Assembly (NCBI GenBank): GCA_013396755.1
Contig: VWZF01006664.1
Span: 348,159 to 412,158, forward strand
Direction: 5' to 3'
DNA: 64,000 bases
DNA from: Sclerurus mexicanus
Lineage: Eukaryota; Chordata; Aves; Passeriformes; Furnariidae
The translations under genes were made by a program, and so were the position numbers. This document shows positions 1 through 13,499 of this stretch, one piece after another; within the stretch, counting starts at the first letter, position 1, and every line of letters starts with the position of its first letter. Under the pieces are notes generated by a model. The model was given only the letters and a program-made list of their open reading frames with translations, was not told where the DNA came from and ran no database searches.

Positions 1-940
1 CACTTACCTCCAATGCAAGTCACATGCAAGGACAAGTAAATGCCCTTGAAGGCACCTACCATTCATTGCCATGCACTAAATCCTGCACCTGATTTACTCT
101 TCCTGAAGCAATCCATGCTGAAAGGGAAACATTTTTTTTTCCTAATAATGGCAATAAAAGAGAAAAAGTCTCCAGTTGGAAATATTGTTATAAACTTAGT
201 TCAACATGCCTTCTTTAGGGGAGGAGGAGCGGGGAGATGGGGCAAGGGACTGAGGAATGCCATGTTTCAATTTAAAAAGTGTTTTGTGTTTCTTCCTCCG
301 TACATAGAGGGGGAGTGGCAGAAACTGAGCCAAAGCTGCAGTTAATGAAGTTTGGTTTTAAAAGATAGGTGATATATCTAATAGACAGCACTGTGATAAG
401 TGATTGACAGCACGTTGGCACATCTCGATACAGCTGAGCACATAGGCTGAACACCAAGCTCCCTCATCTTAAACACAAGACCTCCCTGAGGAGACAAAGC
501 ATCACACTCAGCTGAATATGCTGCAGCAGGTAAGCAATTTCCTTTCTTCCTGCTCTTGCATCAGCCACCTATTTCTGGCAGGATTCTTGGTGGCAGGTAT
601 TTAATACAACTTTCAGGACCTCCCGTGTGTTGTAAATCAGGGCCCAGATGTGCTAAGACACTTAGCTAGCAGTAAGAGATCCACTCATTTAAAACTTAAT
701 ATTATCACCACAGATTAATTTGAAAATGCTGCAAATAGATCCTTCTGTTGCCAAAGTGAAATACGGCTTTGCTCATAAGTTAAACAGGAATTATGCACTC
801 TGCTTTACTAAAAAAACCCCTATTCTTAATCTTTTTCACACCCTTTCTGCCATTAAATATAACCTTCCTTTTAAGTCTCTTCCCTTGGGATAAAACATGT
901 AATCCTGCCATGACCATCATCTTTGGGGGAGACAATTTAG

Positions 941-985
941 TTTGTGGTTTTTTTTGTTTGTTTAGGTGTGTTTTTTTTTTCTTTG
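941..985. repeat. T-rich low-complexity tract
   Basis: Long T runs are broken by single G or C bases (TTTGTGG, GTTTG, GTGTG). It may be simple low-complexity DNA or the poly-A tail remnant of an old minus-strand insertion. No element body is recognisable beside it. Confidence 0.7.
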
Positions 986-2007
986 AGTAATAAAAGAACT
1001 GACAAATACCTCTGAAGTTGTACTTACCTGATGCAACAGCTGCAAAATTGAAATGATTGTCACATGAAGTGTCATCTTGTGAACAGTTTTCATAACTAGA
1101 ACATTCAAGGATTAGCTCTTCACCAAAGAGTCTTCCAGTGACTCATCACATGTTGTGAGACTCTGTGTGTGCAGAATACCACCAAGCTAGACAGAGGTGA
1201 AAGGAGGAGTGCTGCTGGACACAGAAATTCTCCACAAAAATTCTCAGTTGGCATCATCAAGAGACTTGATATATTTCCTCGGCCACCACAGCACTGCTTC
1301 ACTTGCACAGAGGCTCAACACACCTCCCCAGCACAGCTGCAGTGCCAGAGGCTCAGTGGCAACCACAGAGCGCAAACCTTGGCACACAGAGGATTTGTCC
1401 TTGTGAAACTGGAAGAACGTAATGACCCTACAACACACACGGCCGTTCACTGAACTCGTACTCCTTGCAGAATTCAAGTTATTCGGGTGATTAGTAACAA
1501 AGGAAAATGTAGAAGCCAACACACAAACAAAAGCCCCAACCACACCAACATTTCAGTGACAGGAATAACACCAGGTAAGCTTTAAGTGCACGTTCTGGCT
1601 CTCTCGGATAAGGCATCACAAGTCAGAAGACTAAGCTGTGCAGGAAGATGCAAACAGCAGCAGTGTGTTACGCATGCAGCAATCTCACAGGTCGCCCTAG
1701 GAAGTGATCAGTGCCACAGCCACACATCCCTGCATCTCTCACATTAGTGTCTGCCGTCATGGCTCAGAATTCATTCACAGTTAGATGCTGCAGGTTTCAG
1801 AAAATGTCTTGTGAAGGTGAGTGAGTTGATGCATTCTGTGCTTTGCCCACGCATGGATTCGTGCAACTGCAGTGTCACAGTTGCCTGCTGCTCCCAGGAC
1901 CTCCTTGCTATGATCTTATAATCACCACGGCTTCAGTCAATACGAATTCGTGGGCTGGCCACACAAAACAAAACCAACACTGACATCAGATGGATGCTTA
2001 GTAGGTT

Positions 2008-2076
2008 ATAAAAAATAAGAAAAACAAAACAAAAAAAAAAACCAAAAAAAACCCCCTCCAAAACAAACAAGAAAAG
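2008..2076. repeat. A-rich low-complexity tract
   Basis: Nearly pure A runs are mixed with AAAC and AACC units and a short CCCCC block. No retrotransposon body is recognisable on either side, so this is called only as low-complexity sequence. Confidence 0.75.
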
Positions 2077-5000
2077 ATCACTTCAAATGAAGCTTGATTG
2101 GGTGTGTTCTTGAAAAGGTGTTCAAATTACCTGAACCACTTTGTTTGATCTTAAACACGGACCGGGGGCAGCTGCAACGAGCTCTGAGCTTTGGCACATT
2201 CCATTATATGAATGGGAGTGGATTTATAATGGAATGGTATGGATGGGGTTTATAATCAGAAAAACACACTGACCTTAACACTACACAGGTGGAGCAGCAT
2301 AATGACCCGCCAATTGTAAGCGCATCAATTCCTGGGGAAAAGTTCAATGAGGTTAACTCAGCATGTATCCCATAACCAACATAAGCCACATTCAAAAATA
2401 TTGTCTTTTCCACCGAAACCTGTCTTTGACGACACTGTACTTATGCATTTGTTCCACTGTTCAGAACCAAGCACCTCTTACCCGCGGTAACAGCGCACTA
2501 CGTTACGTTCCAGTGGAGCTGGACGCTGTCACACACCTCAGTGCTGAAACACAGGTGTTCAAAGGAGTAAGAGCCATGTTAAGCACAATAAACTTTTCAG
2601 ACTGCATAAAATTAAGCACAATATCCATTTAACTTAGGAAGAAAATGAAGGAAAACAAAAGACAACATTGGTGGATCTTCAGCTTCATCGCAAAATCCTC
2701 ACATTGAGTGAGCTTTGATGAGCGCAAGCCAACCAGCAGCTCCCCATCAATTTGTTGATAAGGTTGGACATGGAGGGCACCAGCCCCAAAGGAAGTAAAT
2801 TTCAGTGTACCAACCAGGGATCCAACATAGTAAAAATGGTTCAAGTTCAGACCGCAGAATACCATGAACAAGATTCTGCTTCTCCACTTCAACGAGTTTT
2901 AAAACATCCACGTGTTACAAAACCATACAGAGAGAAACTTAAATCTGAATGAAGAAGGCTCTCCAAACATGTGATAATAAAACTTTAAATCAAAAGTTAG
3001 AAAGTGAAAGACAGCCACAATTCAGCCACAACAGCAACATCTATTATGTCTGTATTTCAGCTCACTCTCCCTCCCTCTCTTCTGGGCCCAGGACATGCTG
3101 ACACTTCACAGCCTCTCCACAGCAGTGGCAGCAACAGTTCAATCCCCCCATGCCCTCCCATCACACACCTCTGAGACTGTTGGCCCACCCTAACCTCCAT
3201 CCCCATCATCATTTCTGCTGTGTCCTCAATGACAGCTGAGAAGGCAAGGAAAACAAACAAACAAAAAAGCCTTTCAACAACACAACCAACACCACTTCTA
3301 AAATTGCCAACTCAAGAGCACAAAAACAAAGAGAACCAAAAGCGACAGGCACGATAGTGGATTTAGGAAGATGTTCTACTGGTCAGAAATGTTCAGCTGA
3401 AAAAAAGAAGATTTATAAAACAAAACAATGCCATTTGACCTTACTCCTCTGATATTAAAAGGCTTTCAAAATACGTAATAGCCATGAAATTAAACAAAGC
3501 AAAAGTACACACTGCTTTGTTAGCTCCCTCTGCCTTTCACAAGGCACTAAATCTCATGGACATAATCCGGTTTAGTCCCAAATTTACCAACTGCCTATAG
3601 TCTGGTGGCCCTTTGCTCTTATTGAAAAAACGTATTTACACTGGAAATAAAGCAGGGTGATCCCAAAGCTGGGCAAGGAGCCATATTATCTTTAAAGTCA
3701 ATCTCAGGGAAGTTAATCCACACACACACTTGATTCAGCTGTCTCTGTTAGGAGCGCACACAACAAAAACTCTTCCAAACAGCTGCACTGTAAATCCACT
3801 TCTCACAGCCACAGTCACCATGAATTTTCTACAGCCTCACAGAACCTGGCTTCAGACTCAACAGCCTCACACATTGCAAAAGAAATATACTGCATTATAC
3901 CACATATAGCAGAGACATTCCTTTATGTCTCCACTGTTAGTGATTTGGCATAAAAGTACAAGTCTCTTCCAAAGCCAGTTCCAATGGAGCTTTCAGAGAG
4001 GAAGTTTCATTCTCCACAGGCCACGTGAAAAACCCACAGCCCCACACTCCTACCTCCAACAGCATCCACACCACAGCAGCAGGTTATGCTCACCAGGGAT
4101 GCTGCACGACGCCTCTGGAGGGAGGAAGAGCTCCCAAATTTGCCCCCCTCCTGCTGTGCCCAGCACAGCTGCAGCAGCCAACACAACCCCAAGGTATTGC
4201 ACTAAATTTTCTCACTCCTCCTCCCTCCAAGCATCTCAGCATTACAGCCTTCAATTCAAGTCACTCAGCTTGTGAGGGAAGCAAAAATAAACTGATATAC
4301 TCTGTACCTAAACTGCCTGGCTCGCACGTCCTGAGTCACAGACAGCATCTTCTGCACAGAGACAGAACGTGCTGTGATGCTCTCACACGTTTAACCCAGA
4401 CACTGTTCAGGGTTTACAGCCAGCCTGACAGAGGGCCCAGCCACCCTTGTCCACACAGGAACCCCACGGGGCAGCAAAGCTCCAGTGCCACACTACAGCC
4501 AGGGCTCTGCCACCTGCAGAGTGGGCAGCCTCTGCTCCAGGACAAGTGGCACCCGTGCCATTCAAACTTCACTGGCGAGAGGCAGGAAAAGGGCTATCTT
4601 ACACATGAGCAGATCTACTCAGGGGGTACATTTATGTTAAATGAGGTGCTTCAGGAATGTAGTCATAGTTGAAGTGCACTGCAGGTACGCTGGAGAGCCT
4701 GTGATCAGAGAGACTACCTTTGCTCTGATGAACACTCTTTTCTGGATTTCTTTCTTTGCTGTGTCTAGCCACCTATGAACACCTGTTTTTACATTTAGAT
4801 TGTATGTTTCCTGCCACCTTTCTTTGGGTTTCACATGGCACTCAGACAGCATTTGTCCTCGCCTTCTCAGTCCATGACTGGGTCTGCCAGTTGCTATTGC
4901 AATAGAAGTCTAAACAGCACTTGTTTCAATAAATGCATATGCAAACATATCATCCCAAGGGCCAGGAAAATCAGTAGCACTATATTTAGAACCTGTGTGA

Positions 5001-7287
5001 TGAAGAAGTGAAAGGAACAGTCTAAAGAACACAGGAGTTGTGCTGTTTGTGTCAAGACTACTCACAGCCTGTGTATGTCTGGGATAACAGTTTTTCAACA
5101 AAATCAGCTCTGCACAGAGGAAGAGTAGCTTCTTCTGGGACCTCTGTAGGAGATTAGCATGATCTAGAAGAGGAATGAAAAGTAGGGAGAAGAGTCCACT
5201 CAGCAGCGGAGACTTCCTAACTTTTCCTTCTGAAAATGAAACAAATTGACATTCATTCAATTGATGTTTACCACCTCCCTGATTTCTGTTTTTCTCTCTC
5301 TCACCTTGCCTAACACCTTCTCTTTCATCACCCATCATTTAACATTAAAGTTTCCGCTCTGCTATTCAGCCCTGACAAGTGCAGCTGTGCCTCAGTCCCT
5401 CTCCCTTCAGCTTTCTTATCCATCTCCTGGTTTTCTATTATTTCATCTTCCCCTTCTCCCGCTCCACTTTTCATTTCCTTTAGCTTTGTCCCCCTCCCTT
5501 ACAGAAGCCATTGCTAATCTCTGCTCGACCCCCCCATCCCGCCTCATGTAGTCTCTGAGTACCTTGTGCTTTCTTCTGCTTATCATACAAGTCCATTGAC
5601 ATCATCTTTATGTATGCCATGCCCTGCCTGAAGCAATCTTCAGACTCATATCCTGCTGGTACCTGCCATCTCGCTTCGAATCCCTTACTCCAGAGCACTT
5701 TTTGCAAAGAGAGCTGACCACAATAAAGCTGGAATGCAAACAGCTCAAATCAGTCTCTACATAGACATGCACACATCTACTTGTATATGATTATATTTCT
5801 GCTATATATCCCCAAAATGCTGCTAATTAACAGCTGCCTGCTGCATGGTTTAAGCACTGCCTTTGCACTGAAGGCATCAGAACAACATTGTAGAGATCAG
5901 AATCACTTTTTTTTTTTAACCTCCACAAATTGACATTTGAAAGGTTTTTCAGTTTTTATAAAGATCAGAGAAAGATCAGGTAGCACTGATTATTTATGCT
6001 AGAGGTGTTTGTTCCTTCTATCTCAAATAAAAACATGTAAAAGAAAACTCCTGCATTTTTCACGTTTGGTAATTACACCTGCCAGATGAAGCTACTATTT
6101 TAACACACCTCACTAGAGCAGGAAATACAGAAAATCCCTCAAAATAAATGCACAGTTTTGTGACTGCAAGATAAGTACTAATGAATTCTCATGTGTAAAT
6201 TAGCTAAATAACTCACAAGCCAGTATACAAATTAGACATTTTCTTTTCCCTTCAGAAGACAAAAAGAAAAACAATGCAGTATCATTAGAAAAATAATTAA
6301 TATGTTAATTGAGGATTTTAATTGCCCAGAGACAAACCTCAGTTACATTGAGATCTGGCTCAAAATCAGAGTTACATCTGTTGTGGAAAGCACTCCAGCT
6401 TTTTCAAGCAAAGGTACAAAATCTGTATGTGTTAATATAAAATGAAGACTCTGTTTTACACCAAGGGCAAATTAAAAAGACAGCAACATCTTCATGCCTT
6501 TTTCAGGTGAGATCTTCCATTTGCTAATCTGCAAATCTGCCACACTGCTCTCAGTGTGCAGCTCAGTCTTGGAAGTCATCAGGCAGTAATGGGCTTCCCT
6601 CCCAGTTTCAGCTGGTGGGGACAATGTGGACCTTAGAAGGACACCATGAGCTAGAGCTTCTTCTGCCTCACAGGTGCTGTGAAATCCAGAACATGATGTG
6701 GACAGGGAAACCTGCATTTCTTGAAGGATGGTTTTCTGCAATCTAAATTCAGAAGACCTGAGCATGACCCTCCCTGTTTCCTACATTTGAAGACATCAAA
6801 GCACGAAGGGTGGAGCCTGAGAGATGTTAAGGGGGCTCCCACCCATCAGCAGCCTGCTGGGGTCCAGCTCCACATGGTCACAAAAGATCTGAAACCACCG
6901 AGTTGAGGAGCACATCCTGCACCAGACTGAGGGCTTGATCTCCGAGCCTCACTCGTGTCAGAGAGAGGGGGCTTGCCATCCTGTGGAAATCCAGCGAAAC
7001 TAGAAGAACAACAGAAGACTTTCAAAAGCCACACATCACACCTGATTTTTGCAAACTGCTTTGTACAGATGGCCCCATTATCTCCAGATGATCCACAGCT
7101 CTCACCCCACTCAGAAGGCACATGCCTCCTTCCCACAGGGTGACAGAGCCGATGCCAAGGCTGGGAGATGGTTACAGGCATTCAGTGCCTTCTGCTAGTG
7201 CAGGGCTGGGAAGAAATGTCATCTGAGATTTCCTCAGGGAAAAGAGGAGGTAAGAAGAAGAGACAAAGAGGAGAAAGCTTAGTTAAT

Positions 7288-7495
7288 CGGGAAGGGACGT
7301 GCAATGATCATCTAGCCCAACTCCCTGGCTACTTCAGGTCTGACCAAAAATTAAAGCATTGTATTAAGGGCACTGTCCAAATGCCCTGTCAAACGGTGAC
7401 AGGCTTGAAGCACTGACCACCTGGGATCTCCCTGTGACCTTGTGTACAGAGACAATATGATTTTCCTCCCGACTTCCAAGCTGATGTCCCCCTTC
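7288..7495 (-). mobile_element. CR1 LINE fragment, minus strand
   Basis: Read on the plus strand, the segment begins GGGAAGGGACG and continues with a GATCATCTAGCCCAACT block. This matches the reverse complement of an avian CR1 3' end. It then follows the known CR1 layout: a '...TTAAAGCATTGTATTAAGGGC' type segment, 'GTCCAAATGCC', 'GTGACAGGCTTG', 'GACCACCT'. The element is therefore on the minus strand, with its 3' end at the left. It is strongly 5'-truncated and diverged, as most CR1 copies are, and it fades out around 7,495. No reverse transcriptase coding remains. It is identified from memory of the CR1 consensus, so the subfamily is left open. Confidence 0.8.
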
Positions 7496-7561
7496 AGCCA
7501 AGCAATATTAAAAACAAGTAGCTAACATCATTATAACAATATATTATGAATAATATGATTT

Positions 7562-7612
7562 GGAGGTTGGATTAGATGATCTTTAAAGGTCCCTTCCAGA
7601 CCATTCTGTGAA
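7562..7612 (+). mobile_element. CR1 LINE 3' end, plus strand
   Basis: A very short piece matches the canonical avian CR1 3' terminus: GGAGGTTGGATTAGATGATC, then CTTTAAAGGTCCCTTCCAGA, then CCATTCTGTGAA. Only about 50 bp of the element is present, so this is an extreme 5' truncation. It lies about 65 bp from a minus-strand CR1 piece that also keeps its own 3' end, so the two are best read as separate insertions. Confidence 0.88.
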
Positions 7613-10600
7613 TAAATGCTGACACATTAAAATAAAGTTTAGAATCTAGGTTCTGAACTGCAAAGCTTCACGAAGCAAGGAGACGTGAGCATAGAACAAA
7701 CCCATTATTTCTGCCCCCAACAAGGTGACATCTCATACATGCCCACTAAAACATTGAGATGAACAGACTGAAGAGAAACTGAGACAATATTCACTACTGT
7801 ACAAAGCTGTGGTCTCAGGACAGACTCCAACTGTCTGTCAAATTTTCTACAGCACTGCAGAAAGCAGGAGTTTTAAAATGAGGGAATGGGATGTTGGAGT
7901 ATTTCCTTTGCCTGGAAAGCAGCAAGAACAGCAAAGAACTGAAAAGGGGGCAAATGTTCCAGGGGTGTTGGCGATGAAGGCTGACCAAGAACAGTGTTGA
8001 ATTCTTGGTTTGAAAGGAAAGATGGCAGGAAGGGTATCCACAGGTCATGAATCCCTCTGAAGGTGAGCAGCCATTTGATATATTTTGGAGATGCCAACAA
8101 AACAAAAAAAGGGGCATAGAGAGAAAGAAAATACAGCTGGAGGAACATTCTCTGGACGCAGAGGATGCGTCCTGCAATGCTGTGGCTCAAGAGAAAGTGA
8201 GACGCGTCCGTTCCTACGCAGGATGCCACAATAACTGAGGCCCCAGGGAAAGAATTGCTGGACAACTCCTGAAAGCTTCTGCAAAGCCCACCTGAACTAA
8301 TTATCTCCAGCATCATTTCCTGTCCTCAATAGAGGGATCAAGTTCGGAAAGAGTCAAAGTTCTTGTTTGACAAGCCTTTGAGAAACTAGGCTTGTCTGCA
8401 ACGTCTCCTTCCACCTCTGGATTTTGTCAGGCTATTCACATAGCACTACAGCTACTGACAGTGCACAGTGAAAAATGAAGCAAGTTGGTATTATGGCAGC
8501 AACAGGAAAGGTCTCAGTTGGGGTTCATATTTCTGTATCACTCACATTAATTATACTCTTCTCATATGTGGTGAAATGATGCATATGTCCTTTTTTACCC
8601 AATATTTTCGTTAGCAATGACATTTTCCAGGCGAAGGGGTCCACAGATATTTTTGATTACTCGTTTCACCACTTCTTATTAACAAATTTCATGCATCAGC
8701 ACAGGCACCAGCAGTTCAACCACCGGGCTCCAAAGACTTCTGCAAGTTCTGGGACAGCTGCAGGAGCAGCAGCTGCCAAACTCATTCCAGAGCTGTGCCA
8801 CTGGGACTCAGCAGTGGCCTGAGAGGGTGGAGCTGTGCACACCACCACGTCTTCATGTGCAGTCATTTCTCATCGCTCCACTGGCTCCAATGCACTGTAA
8901 TTAACAACTGGCTTCAGATCTTCAGTCTCTCCCTGACAGTCGTGGTTTCTCCAAGTGATGTGGATACTTGGCAGTACACTGACTCAAGGAGAAACACAGT
9001 TTAACACAGTCCATCAGCCACTTGTGAAATGAACTTGGATCTGAACCGCGCTCCTGAAAGATCACTGGAATACTAACATCTGCACAGGAGTCAGTGCTTA
9101 CCAAATGAAGTCTACCACTGACTGAGCTGTAAATGTCAAGCACAGGGAGGCCAGAACATCTCCTAAAGACGCAGGCATGAGTGAGTAGTCAGCATTTCTG
9201 TCCCTTATCCTATCCCTATAACCCTGCAGTTGCAAATGCAATTTCAGGGTCTATCTAGAGCCATCATTTGGCTCGAGCAGACAGAGATGGGAGAATAGAG
9301 GTGATAAACAGCACATGCAGTAAACTGTTATGGTACTTTGTATTCAAGCAGGATGTTAAAGCTATTAGATCTACAGCGGGAAAAGGTACAAGACAGAAAA
9401 CTTCATCTGGCACTGCTTAAATGCCATTACTCCACTCTGACTGTAACAAACCACTAAAGCCTTTGTCTGCAAAGCAGAATGCTTCAGGTATAACAAACTG
9501 CTGCTGGACCTCCCTGGAGCTGGGAATATCCTCAACTTATCTGATGAATTGTGACACAGAAACATCCAACTATCTATCAGCAGCACCAGCAGCATCTTTC
9601 CCCAATTGCTCAGTGCAGTGATCAGTATCTGCAAACTACAGCTTACATTTAATTGGCACAAAAAGAGAGAGAGAAGAAAGCAAGCAGCATACCCAGTAAT
9701 AACAAGCTTCTACTGCAAATGATAAATACCAGACCCTTTTACTCCTGTTTCTAAACCACCACTGGAAATCTCAAGGCTACACTGCCTTCCTAACAGCTGT
9801 GCACGCAGCAGACCGGGCTCAGCATCCTCATTACTTCAGTGGAATTACCCTGCACCCCACTTTCATCCTCTTTTCACTACAGATGCTATAAAACAACAAA
9901 CTGGCGCTACCTCTGCCAAAGTCACACATATATTCCCTGAACTAATGCTGGATTCCATATTTACTAAACACTGAAGTGATGGTAAGGAGATGTTTGAGAG
10001 GTGGGTCTACTGTATAAATGGATTTTGCATCTCTGTGCCAGGCAGTGATACACCAGACTTTTATTTGCTTTCCCACAGACACACAGGCAAAGGTTAACAC
10101 AACAGCATCTCAGGGAGTCATATTTAGAACTGCACCACTCACTTTCTCAAAGCAATGTTCAAAGACCGAGTTGATAATGGAAGACAGAAAAAGAAGGAGA
10201 TTTAATTTTTTTTTTTCCTTCTTGAAAAATAAAATATCCCAAACCAGAAGCTTTATTGTTGGTTCCAGCTCACTTTGCATAAAATCTCTCGGGAAGCCCC
10301 AGCAGAAAGTCTCCCCAGGCTTATTCTTGGGAACCCAAAAAGGAGATAACCAGTACCTTCTCTACAGTTACAAGCAAGAACCAGCTGAAACTTTTTACAC
10401 AGATGAAATGTAAAGCCATGATGATTCCTGGATAGGAGTAACCACTAATTATTAACCCAGCAGTCCAGGCTGTAAGGAAGATATTTTTATACTCAGTAAA
10501 AGTGATAAATAGGAAAATAAAAGATGACACCAGGTTTTATAAAAGGCACAGTAAGTCCTCCCTAGGCCACTAACATCCCACTACTTGCTATGCACCATTC

Positions 10601-13499
10601 TGAATGCAAAGAGCAAATGAAACATGCTTTTAAAAATGGGCCACTTAAATAATTCCTATCCCAACAGGTCAGATCAGCAAAGTTCCATCTTCTCTTGAAG
10701 TATCTCAAAATATGACTTGGATGAAAACCAGTACTTGTAATTGTATGTCCTCTTACTTTTAACAAGACCTAGGAAATAAGGTGGTGAAATTCCCGTACTG
10801 CTGAGGAAGATAATTTGCTATTTAAGTTCTAGAGGGTGTTAACAATGTCTTGCTTCCCTAACAATTTTACCCTACAAAAAGGAACAGTATATTAAACAAA
10901 AAAAACTCCAAAGAAAAAAACCCAAAACAAAACAAACAAAAAAACCCAAACAAACAACGCCATGTCTTACTTCCGTAAGTATGACAGTATGGATTTTCTT
11001 TTTCTTCTGAGAATTGAAATTAAGTGGCTAAATCCTTCTCAGAAAAACAGATACTAAAGATAATTATAAGAGAACTTTTCTATCTCTGCCTTCATGACTG
11101 TCAATTCCCATCCTGGACTAAGTCGAAATAATCCTGAGTGTAATCTCTTCCAAAACAACAAATTATTTACTCTGACTACATTTCATCATTTCTGTAACCC
11201 TGAGAATTTAAATGACATTCTTACATAAAAAAGTTAAGCAAATATGCAATTTTTTCCCCCCCAGGAACTGATTTCTTACCTCTTGTACTCAAGATCACTT
11301 CTGTATGTAAAAGCCCTGCAGTGCCATAAAGAAGCCACTAGGAGTTTCATAGAAATTTGTAGTTCATACGACCCCTGTGGACTTCACCAAGGTCCCTGAA
11401 CTGGCTGCAGCTGAGTTGAGGATTTCAAGAGCATCCATCTCAATCTTAGTACAATCAAAAAAAAAACCTGGTGCAAAGCAGGAAAAGATGAAATGCATGA
11501 TCTCAGGAGAATTTTGTAAGCAATAAGGGAGAGAAGAAACTCTTACCAGCTGCTAAACAGCACCACTGTCAGGTGAAACTGCCACTCCAGATGAGAGTTC
11601 CCCTTAAGAATAAAGGAAGATGAAGTTTTGAACTTGAAAGTAATTTTGTGTGTATGTTTTCAGTGTCCAGTGATTGCCATACTAAAGAAACCTCCTTCTA
11701 TCTATATTAGTATTTCCTGTCACTGGTTCTCTGCCTGGTTTGATCCTAAAAGGCCTGAGCACTTACAAGCACCACCTCTCCCTGCTCTGGTCCCTGTTCT
11801 GGTCTTGTTGCACAGAGCCCTAAAAGACTCATTTTCCCGTCAGTACCTTCTCTCTGTTCACCTCAGATCATTCTGCCTCAGCTGCATGCATATGATTGCA
11901 AAAACACAAGATTTAAAGCCCTGTTAGCCATCCTACTCATTTATAGTATTGTTCTATTACCTTGAAAATGAGATACCTCCACTACCCACAAAAAAATAAC
12001 CAGTGAAATAATCAGTGACAGGCAGCAAACAAGCCATCATCTGATATTTGTCTCATCACACAGATTTGACTGTGTCTGTATTACTATTACTATTACAGTC
12101 TCTTTCCTGGATGCCATTGGCATACAGTACTTCATGTTTGGCTTATTCACAATTGAAGACAATGGATGAACAGCCATGTTACTTAAACAATCTGATTAAA
12201 ACCCCTCCAGTACACTCATTTTTGTGTTATACTAGTGGCTAAGATAAAAGCATCTGTGTTCCATCTGATGCCAAGATTTCACACCACAGTCATCTGATCC
12301 TAAAGAGTATTATTTAGTGTACAATAATTAAAAAAAAATAAAATCAAGAGTCACAATTCCCATTCCCTCAATTCAAAACAAGGAATTAAGTCACTTTTTC
12401 TTAATACAACTTATTATGCACGATCATTTTCTTGTTATGGTTTATTCTCACGTTCTTTTGGTGCTCCTTAGCTAAGAAGGTGATGTGGTACACTATGAAC
12501 GTTCTTTCTTCTTCTGACATTAAAATCCTCTGAAACTCTACAGGGTTGGAATGGTTGGAACTGTCTTTCAGTCACAGAAAGTTAAATTGCACCATTGCCT
12601 CGTTTAGGCTAGCCTGAACATTTGTTAAAGCTCAGACTAGCTCCATCTCTGGAGCCCACAGCACTGTCTGAGCACAAACAGGGCTGTGCGGACGGCTCCC
12701 GTGGCCTGGACAGGAGGGCACAGTGGGTGTGCTCTGCACACCTCAGCACTCAGCAGGGCACAGTATGCAGTCCTCCAGATCCACGTGTGTCCGCTAAGGG
12801 ATGGGTGGCTTTCCTGGGAAGAGGGGATGGCAGACAGCCCTGCCCCGGGCTCTCCCACCAGCCTTGCTCCCATGGCAGTCACTGTGCAGAGAGGGAATGT
12901 GGAGGAGGGGATGGGGAAGGAGATGAAAAACTCTCTAAACCCTCATCCTCCAGCCAGTCTGGGGCACCAAGCTGTGGAAGACTCTAAGCATGAAAGTGAT
13001 GTATTATCCATTTTAAATCAACAGACGGGGTTTTTTGCCCCCTTCTCCCTCCAGCACTGCACTCCAAGCCTGGGATTAGACTCGACAGGGACATCCAGCC
13101 GGCTTCTTGAGTGCCATGCAGCATGTCAGGATGCCATCCCCTGGGGCCCGCGGTGGCCGGCAGCTATTATTACTCTTAGAGTGCCTGCTATCATCTCAGG
13201 GGGCTTGAGCTGAAGTGGCTGTCTCCTGGAAGTAGCCCATCCCCTCATCTGCACAGCCACTGCTCAAGCAGCGTGGAGTGGAGCAGCTTGAGAAAGAAGA
13301 GGTGCTTGGGGCAGTCTTATCTACAGCCCCTTGCACAGCCAGGATGGGTCTTGACATGACACATGCCCCAGATTTGTGTTGAGGACAGGTCCACCCCATA
13401 TACCAGCCCCTTATCTCCAGGGTGCGTGTTCACCTGATTGCTGCAGCCACGCTGGTTTGCAGCCAGAAGAGCCTCTGCAGAATGCAGGCTGCAGAGGTG
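7613..13499. other. Non-coding stretch, no supported gene
   Basis: No exon, RNA gene or further transposon can be supported. Overlapping open frames on both strands at 7,809-8,316 match no recognisable protein and have no shared splice structure. A GC-richer patch at 12,620-13,430 is also open in several frames but has no recognisable product. An A-rich tract lies at 10,894-10,958. Confidence 0.6.
10894..10958. repeat. A-rich (AAAC)n-like tract
   Basis: About 65 bp of A runs with interspersed C, including repeated AAAC and AAACCC units. It resembles the tract at 2,008-2,076. This is simple low-complexity DNA with no recognisable adjoining element. Confidence 0.75.

Larger units (their letters stand above)
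1..7287. other. Non-coding stretch, no supported gene
   Basis: No convincing exon is seen on either strand. The longest open frame (4025-4672, + strand) has no recognisable domain and lies in mixed, CpG-poor sequence. The block is mostly unique DNA with short T-rich and A-rich tracts, which are listed separately. The part at 5,750-6,340 is AT-rich and repeat-free and could hold regulatory sequence, but nothing specific supports this. It is either intergenic DNA or part of a long intron of the gene whose promoter lies near 62 kb. Confidence 0.6.

Noticed and set aside
4025..4672. Open frame of 215 codons on the plus strand
   Set aside because: No recognisable family or signal, low-complexity composition, and overlapping frames of similar length; most likely chance.
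5660..5695. tRNA B-box-like CTTCGAATCCC
   Set aside because: Flanking bases do not form a T-stem and no A-box or acceptor stem is found at the right distance.
5845..5880. Small stem GCCTT-TGCACTG-AAGGC as a possible microRNA hairpin
   Set aside because: The stem is only five base pairs and does not extend into a precursor-length hairpin.
7288..7612. A single CR1 insertion with internal inversion
   Set aside because: Both pieces contain the CR1 3' end, so two separate insertions fit better.
13135..13160. CTCF-like CCCGCGGTGGCCGGCAGC
   Set aside because: The core spacing is off by two bases relative to the CTCF consensus.
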